Translations under genes and position numbers: made by a program
NCBI RefSeq assembly: GCF_011386835.1
Contig: NC_088791.1
Span: 10,416,998 to 10,480,997, forward strand
From: Chrysemys picta bellii
Taxonomy: Eukaryota > Chordata > Testudines > Emydidae
Direction: 5' to 3'
Length of the DNA: 64,000 nt
Notes under the pieces: model-generated
What the model saw: the letters and a program-made list of their open reading frames with translations, nothing else
Databases searched by the model: none
Told to the model about the DNA's origin: nothing
Part shown: in pieces, positions 21,507 through 33,174 of the stretch
How positions within the stretch are numbered: position 1 is the stretch's first letter
How the letters are laid out: the number at the start of each line of letters is the position of its first letter

Positions 21507-21586
21507 CAGAGCCCTGCGCAGATACAAATTAATTTCCGCGTATACCCGCATCCGCGGATATAAATCTGTATCCGCGCAGGGCTCTG
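21507..21586. mobile_element. 80-bp hAT-like micro-MITE
   Basis: The ends are CAGAGCCCTGCGC and the inverse GCGCAGGGCTCTG, with subterminal complementary GATACAAAT/ATCTGTATC. The target duplication is a perfect TTTGTGAG at 21499-21506 and 21587-21594. Terminal CAGAG and an 8-bp duplication point to hAT mobilisation. Confidence 0.85.
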
Positions 21587-22023
21587 TTTGTGAGCGGACC
21601 TGGTGTTTGACAGGGGCTAACTGCACTGGCTAGGCCAGCAGGCCCTCTGCAAACTACTCCCCCCACCCCATGCATCACAACTCTGCCATTGGAATGCAGT
21701 GCCCCCAGACTGCTTCACAGCCAAATCTGCAGCCCACCTCCCCTGCTCTTTGCTCATTAGGTTTCCTAACAGCTCTGCCGGCGCAGCTCTCTCTCTTCCC
21801 CTGCCGCCCTTTCAGTGCTAAGCCCTCAAACAGCTCTGCCGATGCACTGTACTCAGCAGCATTCCCTGCAAAATCAGTCCGAGGGACATCTCTGCAGCAT
21901 CCCTTGTGACTTCAGTCCTGAGTCCCCAATGCATCTCCGTCCTGACCTTCAGTAATAGCTGCTGTGCCAGCGTCTGGCACCACCACCTCGCTCTGACAGT
22001 GCTTCTTAGCCCTAGCCTGCAGC

Positions 22024-22758
22024 CAGGGCCGGCTCTGGCTTTTTTGCCGCCCCAAGCAAAAAACGCCCGGCCGGGGCAGCAAAGGGGGGGGGGGGGAGAG
22101 GGGAGGAGGAAAACAAACCTGCCCCCGGCCGGAGCGGCGAGGGGGGGGCGGGAAACAAACCTGCCCCTGGCCGGAGCAGCAAAGGAAGGGGTAGAGAACA
22201 AACCGGCCGGCCGGAGCGGTGAAGGGGGGGGGGGAAACAAACCTGTCCCTGGCCGGAGCAGCAAGGGGGGGCGGGGAACAAACTGGCCGGCCGGCCGGAG
22301 CAGCAAAGGAAAGAAAAAACAAAATAAAAAAAAAATACCTGCGGGGCGGCAGGAGTGTGGGTGCAGGGGGACTTCCGACCCTGCAGACCCCGGGCAGCGG
22401 AGTGCACACCCCGCCTAGCGGGGGGGGGGAGAGAGAGAAGGGGGGCGGCCAGGGCTTCCTTAAGCGGGATGCTCACTGCGCCGCCTGCCGGGAGGGCTCC
22501 GCGCCGCTCCGGTCGGAAGGCAGGGAAGGACGCGGGCTGCCCTGCCGGGCTTGCTGCAGGGCGCTCCCCTCCTGCGCCCTATACAGGGCGGCGGGAGCTG
22601 CAAACCAAAAAGAAAAAACCTGCAGGGGCGGCCAAAGCGGTGAAGCGCAAAACAAAACAAAACAAAACAAAACAAAAAAGGATGAGATGGAATATCGCCC
22701 CTTGGAATCTGCCGCCCCAAGCACGAGCTTGCTCGGCTGGTGCCTGGAGCCGGCCCTG
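22024..22758. mobile_element. hAT-like MITE, CAGGGCCGGCT family, with internal tandem repeats
   Basis: The termini are CAGGGCCGGCTCTGGC and GTGCCTGGAGCCGGCCCTG. The duplication is CCTGCAGC (22016-22023) and CCTTCAGC (22759-22766), one mismatch. The interior carries about six units of roughly 36 bp (GGAAACAAACCTGCCCC plus GGCCGGAGC) at 22085-22310 and an (AAAAC)n run at about 22650-22675. Open frames across it, up to 322 codons together with the neighbouring minisatellite, are compositional. Confidence 0.85.
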
Positions 22759-22988
22759 CCTTCAGCTCCCTGCTGTTACAGTCCAGGGCTCTCACCCGCC
22801 TCTGCCCATGCATCTCCAAGTCCTGCCGGCTTCTCTTGAGCAGAGAGAGGCCAGGCGTGCTTTGTGGGGCAGTGCTGTCATGACGTATCCCACTGAGGAC
22901 TGGGACTCTAAATGGTTAACAGCATTTTCACTTGGGATCTACAGCCCAACCCTTCAGCCCTTACTCAATGGAGTAAGTACTGGAACTA

Positions 22989-23313
22989 CTCATTTACAGA
23001 CCGCCTGGCCCACCACTCCCCCCATCCCATTTACAGACAGCCTGGCCCCCCCCAATTCCCCCATCCCATTTATAGACCGCGTGGCCCACCACTCCCCCCC
23101 ATCCCATTTACAGACAGCCTGGCCCCCCCAATCCCCCATCCCATTTACAGACTGCCTGGCCCACCCACTCCCCCCATCCCATTTACAGACAGCCTGGCCC
23201 CCCCAATCCCCCATCCCATTTACAGACAGCCTGGCCACCCAATCCCCCCATCCCATTTACAGACAGCCTGCCTCCCCCCACCCCCCGCATCCCATTTACA
23301 GACCGCCTGGCCC
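22989..23313 (+). repeat. minisatellite, nine units of about 36 bp, next to the last exon
   Basis: Units follow the pattern CATTTACAGACAGCCTGGCC then a run of C and CCCATC. Two unit types (CCGCCTGGCCCACCACTCC and CAGCCTGGCCCCCCCAATCC) tend to alternate, giving a partial 72-bp higher-order period. Eight units carry TTTACAG and one TTTATAG after a pyrimidine-rich tract, so most look like splice acceptors. The array ends 60 bp before the true acceptor at 23373. Confidence 0.9.
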
Positions 23314-23373
23314 TCGTTTCTGAGGCAGGACGTGGGCCTGCTCATAATGAATGACGCCATCTCTCCTTTGCAG

Positions 23374-23469
23374 ATTCTCGGAGCCCTCGATCAAGACGAC
23401 CAGGCCGGGAAACAGAAACTCGCCTACAAACTTGAACAAGTCATAACCCTCATGAGCATAGACAGCTGA
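23374..23469 (+). CDS. PLXNA2: plexin-A last coding exon with stop
   Basis: The acceptor is CTCTCCTTTGCAG|ATT. The exon encodes 31 residues, ILGALDQDDQAGKQKLAYKL then EQVITLMSIDS, and a TGA at 23467-23469. This is the extreme C terminus of an A-type plexin, with the charged helix and short conserved tail that close the GAP domain. The ending LMSIDS is close to what I recall for PLXNA2 (LMSLDS) and unlike what I recall for PLXNA1 (MALSS). Frame and phase join exactly to the exon at 20660-20810. Confidence 0.9.
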   Translation: MLGALDQDDQAGKQKLAYKLEQVITLMSIDS

Positions 23470-25508
23470 GAACTGGCCTGCCAGGGGAGCCCTGGGAGGG
23501 AAAAACCAAGCCGTGCCTCAGTCAAGATCACCATCTTTACCAAGTGCAAGTGTAAGCAGAGTCACCTGATCAGCGCTCTCTCTCTCTTCCTCTCTCGCCT
23601 CTCTCCAAACCTATAGACCAGGCCCCAGGATTCCCAGGAAGTGGTGGTGGAGGAATCTCAGCTTTGGGGGACAACGAGACATTCAGTTGGAGCTCTCTTG
23701 TTCACCGCTTCCCCTTCCTCCCTCGCCCTAGAAAGACCATATCAGCTGTATCCAGATGGGAAACTGGACGGTGGCCCTCTGCCATGCTGCTTTAATTGCC
23801 CTCCTGGGCCCATAGCCCCGGAGCGGCCGTGGAAACAAACTCAGTATTATTAGAGTCTTGCCAAGGGGAAGCTACTCCACTTGCTTGGCCTGCCTCCAGG
23901 GGTCCCAACGGGGGCAGGAGTGAACCTGGATCCTTCTCCAGCAGAGCCGTTACAGCGCCTTTGGTCAACCTCAATCCCACAGGCGGGAATTCAAGGCAGT
24001 TCTGGGAAGCCCCAGGGACCTGGTTAAAATTGGAGCAGGACCGTCGTGGAACTGGGGACACTAACTATCTGGGTGAACAGCAATGTGAGCCGTTCTCCAG
24101 GGATGGGGGGAAGGTGGGGCCTCACCTTGCCCACCGCCCCGTTTTTCGTAAGTTTATTATTATTTTTAAAACAGATCTGTGTCCCTCCCAGTCTTTCCCG
24201 GTGTGTCCTGTCGACCGTATAACTGCAACAAAATGCTCTCTGCCTAGTTGTACCCTATTGGTGGTAATCGTGTCCTCCTGGCGGTGTATAGCACCCTGTT
24301 TCCAACCACGTTCCAGAGAAGACAAGCCACAAGGAGCCACACTTCATTCTGGCCTTGAAAATCATGACGGCCCAGGAAATGGATAAGTTCTGCCACAGGT
24401 TTTTTGTTTGTTTCTCTTTCTGAGCTGGAACAAGATGTTTTTTGTTGAACGATGTGGGGTGTTTGCTGCAAAACGTGAGGGTAGGTCTGTGGGACAATAG
24501 TCAATAACTTCCTCTCAGGCTGCTCCTAGGAGGAAGTGACCTCGCTGCTGGGGGTGGGGGGAAGTGACCTCACACCTATTGGGCTTTTTTCTTAAAAACA
24601 GTGCAAAGTTTTCTTCTTTAATATTCCAAACTAAGTGACTGTTTTTCGGCAACACCGAGCCACCTTTCTCCCCCTTGCTCTCCTTTCCTGTCCCCAGACA
24701 TTCCTCATTTCCCACTCCCATCTCCCTCCCCAACAATTGACTCGTTTTCAAAGCACAGCTGGTGCCTGCAAACTATATCCCTGCTCCTCCTGTCCCCGGT
24801 GCCAGCACTCATTTGCCTCCCCTCCCTCCCGAGGTCACGGTCGTCTCGGAATGAGCATGGATGTGAGATGATGCTTGTCCACTCCACTCCCCCAGAACAG
24901 CTGCATCTCCGAGGTCCAAGCCATCTTGTAACGAAACCCAGTCCTCTCCTCGTTTTGTACGATCGCAAACTGCTCACTTTGATACCATCTCAGCTCAGCG
25001 TGGCGGAGACACCGACTCCAGAGCACAAACCAGAAAACCTCAAATTTGGCACAATACTGAGTGGGGATGGAAGGAGGCGATGGGTTTGCACCCATCCCTC
25101 AAGGAAAACAAGAATGCTTGCTAAGAACATGCACAGGAGTGGACTGGAGCCACCTGCAGCCAGCTGCTTCCATCCACAGAGAATGGGCTTTGGAGGATGC
25201 AGGGAAGAGGACATCTGTTGAGTGTGATGGGGAGGTGAGGGTCAGATCCGGTCTGGTTCATATATCTTGCTATCAAAGCAAAAGCACTGTGTGACAGGGT
25301 ATTGCCCGTGGATTGAAGGGTGGGCAGGGTGGGGGAAAAGAATTAGTTATCAAGGTGATTTCATTCATCCACACACTTAAATACATAGGCAGTGCTTTCT
25401 ACCATGGCTAATGAACGATGGTTCAACAGTAGTAAGGAGGCTGTTGCAAGATTGATATTCAAACAGCAAAGCTTAGGGACACATTTTGGTTTTTAAATCC
25501 CAGGCATT

Positions 25509-25533
25509 GTGTGTGTGTGTGAGTGTGTGTGTG
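25509..25533. repeat. GT dinucleotide repeat
   Basis: A (GT)n tract with one interruption lies in the 3' UTR. It is a likely length polymorphism. Confidence 0.8.
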
Positions 25534-26501
25534 ATTTCTTTTCGTTGTGCTTGCTTTCCTTTACGTTGGTCAACTGATCGACTTGTCACGCACCTTATGG
25601 ACATTTCAACACTTGCTAGAGGACTGAGTGCTGGGGACGTTTTGGTTTGGGTTGGCAACGTCACGGTTTGAATAATTTGGTTAGGTTGCAGTGTGTCCCT
25701 GATCAGATGGTTATGGCAGTGGAGTGGAAAGAGCCAGTGATAAGGACACACACAAAAATGGCTTTTTTAAAACAATACATTAAAAATGAAAGAAACCAAA
25801 GGTTTTGACCAAGTGCCACAAATGATAAATACAGACCCTATTCCCATGACTTTTACTCAGCAGGCTGGTCGGATCTAAGGATAAAAAGCTGGTTTCAGAG
25901 AGATGAGTGACCGGCAGCCAGCTGTGCTGCCCAGAGATGGATTTTCTTTGCACATGCGAAGGGAGGGAAGGCGACATTTTATATATATATATAAAAGAGG
26001 TATTGAAGGAAATGTGTGATTTTGCACAGCTAGAGAAGTTAAAAAAAAAAAGGGAAAGAGACGTGTCCTGATTCTGTTTAGAGTTGCAGGGTTTTCGTTG
26101 TTTTAATTTTTTGCCGGTACAGAATTTTTCAACTTTTTTTTTTAATTTGTCAAAGAAAAACTTGAACACCTCAGAGAACTGGCGAGAATGAAAAACTCAT
26201 TGGACGCGGGAAGCATTGTGAGCTTCAAACCCTGGCCCCCTTCTCCCGCCCCCCCCCCCCCCGAGGATTTTAAACAAATCTATATTTTGCTTCATTTTTA
26301 TTTTTGTATCTGAGCTTTTGGTTGGTTGGTTTTGCCTTGAAAATGTGCCGAAATTGTGATGTGAATGTGTGGGCTCTGCTCTCCATCCCCCTGTGCCCCC
26401 CGTACTCCCACCTTCCCTGTCTCCACAGTCCTAGGAAATGTCTTGGCTCCCTCCTCCCCCATTTAATTTAATTTAATTTTTTTACGTGCATGTGAAATAC
26501 A

Positions 26502-26507
26502 ATTAAA
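26502..26507 (+). terminator. PLXNA2: candidate proximal poly(A) signal ATTAAA
   Basis: ATTAAA follows an AT-rich stretch (ATTTAATTTAATTTAATTTT) and is followed by A-rich then T-rich, GTGAG-containing sequence about 50-70 bp downstream. The use of this site is inferred. Confidence 0.4.
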
Positions 26508-26530
26508 AACAAAGACACACAAACAGAAGG

Positions 26531-27839
26531 AAGAATGAGCCTTGCTATAATCTAGGTGAGTTACTTTCCTGATTCCTTTGCCTATGTCTTTTCTCCGGCT
26601 GCCTGTGACCACCCAACCTGACTGGTATGCCATGCTCAGGCCTGGGATTTAAGCTACCCGTTGAGGGTTTGATACAAAGCCCACTGAAATCAGTGGAGAA
26701 ATGCTCCACCCTCCTGGCTTCGCCTCAGGACCCAGAGTTCCTAGATCACGTGTTGCTATTTCATGGGTATGACCCACATGCTGCAGGCAAGACAATTAAA
26801 GAGCTCTGAATGTCACCAGATGTCACGAGGCAGGCCTGGGGGACTCTGGCAGACTTCCGGACAAATCCCAGCACTGGCCCTGTGGATATAGGTAGGGGAA
26901 TGGTGTCACTGCAGAGTTAACTTGGGGGATCGGCCCCTAGGTCTGAGCATGGGGCAGCCACACTACAAAGCACTGCCTAAGTGACCATGTCCTCATTGGT
27001 GCTGCGCTTCTCCATCTGTGTTGCTAGGACTACTGGAGCACCTCCCATGGATCCTTGTGCTACGTAAGCTGAGCTGCTCTATGATTCTTTCCTAGTGAAT
27101 TGTGGGAGAATTTGGAGGGATTGTGGGAGGGGACTGGAAGATGATCAGCACTCGAGTGATTTAGCCTGAGTCCTCACTGCGAGGTGGGTGGCGTACCGGC
27201 CTGTGTGAGAACGGAACCCAGATTGAGTGCAGTCTGTATCCCCAGCTAGCCTGGTGAGAGGGATTTGTGTGTGGACAGGCAGCAGGTTAGGGGCAATGGC
27301 TGAGTAACTCATCAGTGCAGCCAGGCTTTGAGGCCTGTAAAGGTGGAACCTTTAGCAAACACTGTGAAGTGTAGGGATGATACAAACCCAGGAGAAACCC
27401 TGGAACCACAGCCTCCTTCCTTGCAGATGGGACTGGCCCCACACTGGTCCTGGGCAGATTCAATTCATAGGCCAGCTCCTCATCTGTTGGACACCTTCAT
27501 CGCTCCACTGGCTTAAAGGAGCTGCAGCACCGATTTACACAAGCTGAGGCTGTGACCCCTGTGATTACCTCTCGTCTCATTCAGATTTTGGTGCCCAGGC
27601 ATGAAAGCTAAGATCTAAGAGGCTTTGCCAGCTGATAGTTGGTTGAGAATTGTATTGCTTGTCAAAACTGCCGTGCTTGCTAATTGAACCGTCTTAACCA
27701 TCATCCCCAAGTGGAGGCTCTTGCCCTAACGAGAGATGGTCAAGGCAACAAATTCACATTTTGGTCATTAATAGTGATAGAATTTTTAAAGTCTAATGGC
27801 CTTTTTCACCATTGGTGCAGAGATCCAGCACAAGGTTTT
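26531..27839 (+). other. non-coding stretch between proximal poly(A) candidate and CR1
   Basis: I see no gene and no well-defined repeat here. A short segment at about 26660-26720 (AAAGCCCACTGAAATCAGTGG) resembles half of the palindromic repeat found at 32644-32719. This could be distal 3' UTR or downstream DNA. Confidence 0.4.
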
Positions 27840-28021
27840 GAGCTTTTGCGAACAGGGGCTGCTAACAGGGAGTTTCGCAAGGGAGTTTAGAAGGGGAGGA
27901 GGAAGGGAGTGCGGGTCCCTTGCTGGTTCTATCTTATACCCTTTATTCCCCTTAAAACCTATAAACCAAACTACATTCAAAACTTCTTGCTTTAAACAAC
28001 CCCTTCATTAACTAGGAGACA

Positions 28022-28945
28022 ATGCAGGCAGAAGCCCAGCTGCAGAGTGGGGGCTATCCAGTTTATTGCACTGAGTGTAGCATGTATGATTACCTGCCCC
28101 GTGGGCGGGTGGCGTATGTGTGCATTCGGTGCAAGGAGCTCCTGGCCCTCAGAGACCATGTACGGACTCTGGAGGCCAGGGTGGCGGAACTGGAGGAGCT
28201 AAGGGAGGCAGAGAGGTATGTTGATGAGGCTTTCCGGGACACTGTAGAATTGTCCCACCTCCGGTCAGACAGCCCCTGCGCTGTTGAGGAGGATGAAAGG
28301 CCCAGGGAAGCAGAGCAGTCAACGGGAGCAGAGGGAAACCTTCCCATAGTTGGGACTCTCCTGCCAGACGGTGCTGGGGTTGCCTCTCGCACTGAGGTTA
28401 CCTCTCCGGGGGAGGGAACTCCAGTTGCTAGGAAAAGGCAGGTGTTAGTAATGGGAGATTCGATCATTAGAAACGTAGATAGCTGGGTTTGTGATGACCG
28501 GGAGAACCACATGGTGACTTTCCTGCCTGGTGCGAAGGTTGAGGATCTCTTGAGGCATCTAGACAGACTTATGTGTAGTGCTGGGGAGGAGCCGGTGGTC
28601 GTGGTACATGTAGGTACCAATGACATAGGGAAGGGTAGGAGAGATGTCCTGGAGGCCAAATTTAGGCTGCTAGGGAAGAGACTGAAATCCAGGACCTCTA
28701 TGGTGGCATTCTCAGAAATGCTCCCAGTTCCACACGCAGGGCCAGGTAGGCAGGCAGAGCTTCAGAGTCTCAATGCATCGATGAGATGATGGTGTAGAGA
28801 GGAGGGGTTTACATTCATTAGGAACTGGGGAAACTTCTGGGATGGGGGGAGCCTATACAGGAGAGATGGGCTCCACCTAAACCAATGTGGAACCAGACTG
28901 CTGGCACTAAACATTAAAAAGGTTGTAGAGCAGTTTTTAAACTAG
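28022..28945 (+). pseudogene. CR1 ORF1 (Cys-rich, coiled coil, esterase), one in-frame stop
   Basis: From ATG 28022 the product has an N-terminal Cys-rich segment (CTECSMYDYL, CIRCKELL), a predicted coiled coil (residues about 38-65, VRTLEARVAELEELREAE), and an SGNH esterase-like domain with GDSIIRN (Ser 147) and HVGTND (196-201). A TGA at 28787-28789 interrupts it after 255 codons. The same frame then continues to a TAG at 28943-28945 and carries the third esterase block, DGLHLN (Asp 282, His 285). The break probably arose from CGA by CpG decay. CR1-type ORF1 proteins bind nucleic acid; the esterase substrate is not known. Confidence 0.8.
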
Positions 28946-28980
28946 GAGATGGGGGAAAGCCGACTGCTGCAGAGGAGCAT

Positions 28981-31948
28981 GTGGATCGGACAGAGACTTC
29001 TCTTAGGGGAGAGTCTAATGATAGAGAATCTCCAGGTTATAGTCAGGAGCAGAGGATGGAAGAGGATAATGTAAGGGCCAGATCAGATGATAAACATTCA
29101 CATAAAAATGAATCTAACACATCAGAAAGGGGCAGACAAATAAACAGTGACAAGTTTTTAAAGTGCTTGTACACAAATGCTAGAAGTCTAAATAATAAGA
29201 TGGGTGAACTAGAGTGCCTCGTGATAAAGGAGGATATTGCTATAATAAGCATCACAGAAACCTGGTGGACTGAGAGCAATCAATGGGACACAATCATTCC
29301 GGGGTACAAAATATATCGGAAGGACAGAACAGGTTGTGCAGAGGGGGGAGTGGCATTATATGTGAAAGAAAATGTAGAATCAAATGAAGTAAAAATCTTA
29401 AGTGAATCCACATGTTCCATAGAATCTCTATGGATAGAAGTTTCATGCTCTAATAGGAATATAACATTAGGGATCTATTATCGACCACCTGACCAGGATG
29501 GTGATAGTGATGATGAAATCCTAAGGGAAATTAGAGAGGCTATCAAAATTAAGAACTCAATAATAGTGGGGGATTTCCATTATCCCCATATTGACTGGGA
29601 ACATTTCACTTCAGGACGAAATGCAGAGATAAAATTTCTCGATACTTTAAATGACTGCTTCATGGAGCAGCTGGTACGGGAATCCACAAGGGGAGAGGCA
29701 ACTCTAGATTTAGTCCTGAGTGGAGTGCAGGAGCTGGTCCAAGAGGTAACTATAGCAGGACCACTTGGAAATAGTGACCATAATACAATAGCGTTCAACA
29801 TCCCTGTGGTGGGAAGAACATCTCAACAGCCCAACACTGTTTCATTTCATTTCAAAAGGGGGAACTATGCAAAAATGAGGGGGTTAGTTAAACAGAAGTT
29901 AAAAAGTACAGTGACTAAAGTGAAATCCCTGCAAGCTGCATGGGCGCTTTTTAAAGACACCATAATAGTGGCCCAACTTCAATGTATACCCCAAATTAAG
30001 AAACACAGTAAAAGAACTAAAAAAGAGCCACCGTGGCTTAACCATGTAAAAGAAGCAGTGAGAGATAAAAAGACTTCCTTTAAAAAGTGGAAGTCAAATC
30101 CTAGTGAGGCAAATAGAAAGGAGCATAAACACTGCCAAATTAAGTGCAAGAATGTAATAAGAAAAGCCAAAGAGGAGTTTGAAGAACGGCTAGCCAAAAA
30201 CTCCAAAGGTAATAACAAAATGTTTTTTAAGTACATCAGAAGCAGGAAGCCTGCTAAACAACCATTGGGGCCCTTTGATGATCGAGATACAAAAGGAGCG
30301 CTTAAAGACGATAAAGTCATTGCGGAGAAACTAAATGGATTCTTTGCTTCAGTCTTCACGGCTGAGGATGTCAGGGAGATTCCCAAACCTGAGCTGGCTT
30401 TTGTAGGTGACAAATCTGAGGAACTGTCATGGATTGAAGTGTCACTAGAGGAGGTTTTGGAATTAATTGATAAACTTAACATTAAACAAGTCACTGGGGC
30501 CAGATGGCATTCACCCAAGAGTTCTGAAAGAACTCAAATGTGAAGTTGTGGAACTATTAACTAAGGTTTGTAACCTGTCCTTTAAATCGGCTTCTGTACC
30601 CAATGACTGGAAGTTAGCTAATGTAACGCCAATATTTAAAAAGGGCTCTAGAGGTGATCCCGGCAATTACAGACTGGTAAGTCTAACGTCTGTACCGGGC
30701 AAATTAGTTGAAACAATAGTTAAGAATAAAATTGTCCGAAACATAGAAAAACATAAACTGTTGAGCAATAGTCAACATGGTTTCTGTAAAGGGCAATCGT
30801 GTCTTACTAATCTATTAGAATTCTTTGAAGGGGTCAACAAACATGTGGACAAGGGGGATCCAGTGGACATAGTGTACTTAGATTTCCAGAAAGCCTTTGA
30901 CAAGGTCCCTCACCAAAGGCTCTTATGTAAATTAAGCTGCCATGGGATAAAAGGGAAGGTCCTTTCATGGATTGAGAACTGGTTGAAAGACAGGGAACAA
31001 AGGGTAGGAATTAATGGTAAATTCTCAGAATGGAGAGGGGTAACTAGTGGTGTTCCCCAAGGGTCAGTCCTCGGACCGATCCTATTCAACATATTCATAA
31101 ATGATCTGGAGAAAGGGGTAAACAGTGAGATGGCAAAGTTTGCAGATGATACTAAACTGCTAAAGATAGTTAAGACCAAAGCAGACTGTGAAGAACTTCA
31201 AAAAGATCTCACAAAACTAAGTGATTGGGCAACAAAATGGCAAATGAAATTTAATGTGGATAAATGTAAAGTAATGAACATTGGAAAAAATAACCCCAAC
31301 TATACATACAATATGATGGGGGCTAATTTAGCTACAAGTCAGGAAAAAGATCTTGGAGTCATTGTGGATAGTTCTCTGAAAATGTCCACACAGTGTGCAG
31401 AGGCGGTCAAAAAAACAAACAGGATGTTAGGAATCATTAAAAAGGGGATAGAGAACAAGACTGAGAATATATTATTGCCCTTATATAAATCGATGGTATG
31501 CCCTCATCTCGAATACTGCGTACAGATGTGGTCTCCTCATCTCAAAAAAGATATACTGGCACTAGAAAAAGTTCAGAAAAGGGCAACTAAAATGATTAAG
31601 GGTTTGGAACGGGTCCCATATGAGGAGAGATTAAAGAGGCTAGGACTCTTCAGCTTGGAAAAGAGGAGACTAAGGGGGGATATGATAGAGTTATATAAAA
31701 TCATGAGTGATGTGGAGAAAGTGGATAAGGAAAAGTTATTTACTTAGTCCCATAATACAAGAACTAGGGGTCATCAAATGAAATTAATAGGCAGCAGGTT
31801 TAAAACAAATAAAAGGAAGTTCTTCACGCAGCGCACAGTCAACTTGTGGAACTCGTTACCTGAGGAGGTTGTGAAGGCTAGGACTATAACAGAGTTTAAA
31901 AGAGAACTGGATAAATTCATGGTGGTTAAGTCCATTAATGGCTATTAG
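28981..31948 (+). pseudogene. CR1 ORF2 (endonuclease plus reverse transcriptase), frameshifted
   Basis: The first part, 28981-30540, encodes an APE-type endonuclease: YTNARSLNNK, ISITETWW, GIYYRPP, VGDFHYPHIDW, LGNSDHNTIAF. The frame then shifts by one near 30480, and 30467-31747 encodes the reverse transcriptase: [42 protein letters not shown] and the catalytic FADDT (about 31139-31153). A TAG at 31745-31747 follows LFT, but homology continues in frame (TRGHQMKL, VNLWNSLPEEVV) to a TAG at 31946-31948. The true start may lie upstream of 28981, which is a GTG. Confidence 0.85.
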
Positions 31949-32150
31949 CCAGGACGGGTAAGGAATGGTGTCCCTAGCCTCTGTCTGTCAGAGGGTGGAG
32001 ATGGATGGCAGGAGAGAGATCACTTGATCATTACCTGTTAGGTTCACTCCCTCTGGGGCACCTGGCATTGGCCACTGTCGGTAGACAGGATACTGGGCTA
32101 GATGGACCTTTGGTCTGATCCGGTACGGCCTTTCTTATGTTCTTATGTTC

Positions 32151-33017
32151 TGATAAGGGTTACGTGCCACTCACACCAATCCACAGGCAGATGTAACCGG
32201 TGGTCAAGAGATGAGACAGCACAAGAAAACGTTGGCTGATATCAAGAGGAAATGACCTAATAATAAGCTCTACTGTAGAGAACAACCAGAGCCACAAAGT
32301 GTGGATCTTTGGCATAGTTAGTCTCCCAAAGGAAGTGCTAGAAACCCAAATAGATGGAGTCCAGTTAAACTGGGCTGGGAATAGCATTGAGTTGTGACTA
32401 TACAGGTGGCCCTAAAGTACAATCCTGCACTCGCAGAGGGATGGACAAAAACCTCAAATTTTACTTGTCTTTCCTGCCTCTGACACCTATGCCTATTAGT
32501 ATGACAGGCCTGCACTCAGCTGCTGCTAGGAGAATATGGCCGGAGTATCATTCTTGTGTCCTGCTGCTCATTTTGAACATTGGGATTTGGAGAAAAGACT
32601 TTAATCAAGAGCGGCAGCCTTAAAAACCTGAGAGTGACAAGTTAGGCCCTGACGCAAAGCCGATGGAAGTCAGTGGAAACGTTCCCACTGACTCCAGGGG
32701 GGGTTGGATCAGGCCCCAGGAGCAGCAGAAAATTGACAGGCGTTTCCGACTGTGATTGATTTTTCCAGCTCTAATTATCTGTGATTCAGTCACTGGCAAT
32801 TGCAGCAAGACAAACAGAAAAGCCAGGGTGAGGAGAATAAACTGTGTTTCCTCCAGCGGGGACGTCCTTGTTCAAGGTCCCGTCAGTTAAACCTGTCTGA
32901 AATTCATTGAATTTTGAGATCTGAAAAACAAATGTTGGCAACATTGTAACTAATTTAACTCCCTCCACCTCCACGCACACATATACACACTTGGGTTTTT
33001 TGTGTTTTTTTTTTTTA
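32151..33017. other. non-coding stretch with one small repeat
   Basis: No gene is visible. A palindromic repeat at 32644-32719 is listed separately. The rest shows nothing specific. Confidence 0.4.
32644..32719. repeat. short palindromic interspersed repeat
   Basis: The arms GGCCCTGACGCAAAGCC and GGTTGGATCAGGCCC bracket a core GGAAGTCAGTGG / CCACTGACTCC. It is similar in plan to 267-350 and 44563-44645. Confidence 0.55.
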
Positions 33018-33019
33018 CC

Positions 33020-33118
33020 AACTCTAGAGACTACAGGAATAAACTACCTAGGGAAGTGAGGAATTCTCCACCTCTTGATGTCTTGAAATCCTGAATGCCT
33101 TGTCTGGAAGTTATGCTT
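33020..33118 (+). repeat. CR1 3'-terminal fragment
   Basis: The bases AATAAACTACCTAGGGAAGT and TTCTCCACCTCTTGATGTC match the end of CR1 ORF2 (translated KLPREVRNSPPLDV). It sits just before a CR1 segment that lies earlier in the LINE, so this copy is rearranged or is a separate insertion. Confidence 0.55.
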
Positions 33119-33174
33119 TAGCCAAACACAAGTTATGGAGCTAAATACACATGTAACGGGGTGAAATCCAGTGG

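Larger units (their letters stand above)
20811..23373 (+). other. PLXNA2: last intron of the plexin-A gene
   Basis: The intron is 2563 bp, phase 0, from GTGAGC to CTCTCCTTTGCAG. It holds an 80-bp hAT-like element, a 735-bp MITE with tandem repeats, and a nine-unit minisatellite that ends 60 bp before the acceptor. I see nothing specific at 20830-21490 and 21600-22020. Confidence 0.85.
23470..26530 (+). other. PLXNA2: plexin-A 3' UTR, proximal part
   Basis: This follows the stop codon without any further coding potential. It is unique-looking sequence with few recognisable transposons, AU-rich toward its end, with a GT repeat at 25509-25533, a short TA repeat near 25981-25995 and a C17 run near 26250. 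Long UTRs are typical of plexin genes. The end is set at the AUUAAA candidate near 26502; transcripts may continue to the distal site at 36711. Confidence 0.65.
27840..32150 (+). mobile_element. near full-length CR1 LINE, sense orientation
   Basis: The element has an apparent 5' UTR, ORF1 with an esterase domain, ORF2 with endonuclease and reverse transcriptase, and a CR1-type 3' end closing with tandem TTATGTTC units at 32133-32150. Almost all vertebrate CR1 copies are 5'-truncated, so retention of ORF1 is uncommon. Few lesions are visible: a TGA in ORF1, one frameshift near 30480 and a TAG near the end of ORF2. The 5' boundary is approximate. It lies downstream of the proximal poly(A) candidate of the plexin gene. 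Confidence 0.85.

Noticed and set aside
22989..23313. Regular 36-bp repeats resembling a CRISPR array
   Set aside because: The whole unit repeats, with no unique spacers, in a vertebrate intron. It is a minisatellite.
22355..23323. 322-codon frame with repeated proline-rich units
   Set aside because: It spans a MITE, intronic DNA and the minisatellite before the last plexin exon. It has no domain and crosses known intron boundaries.
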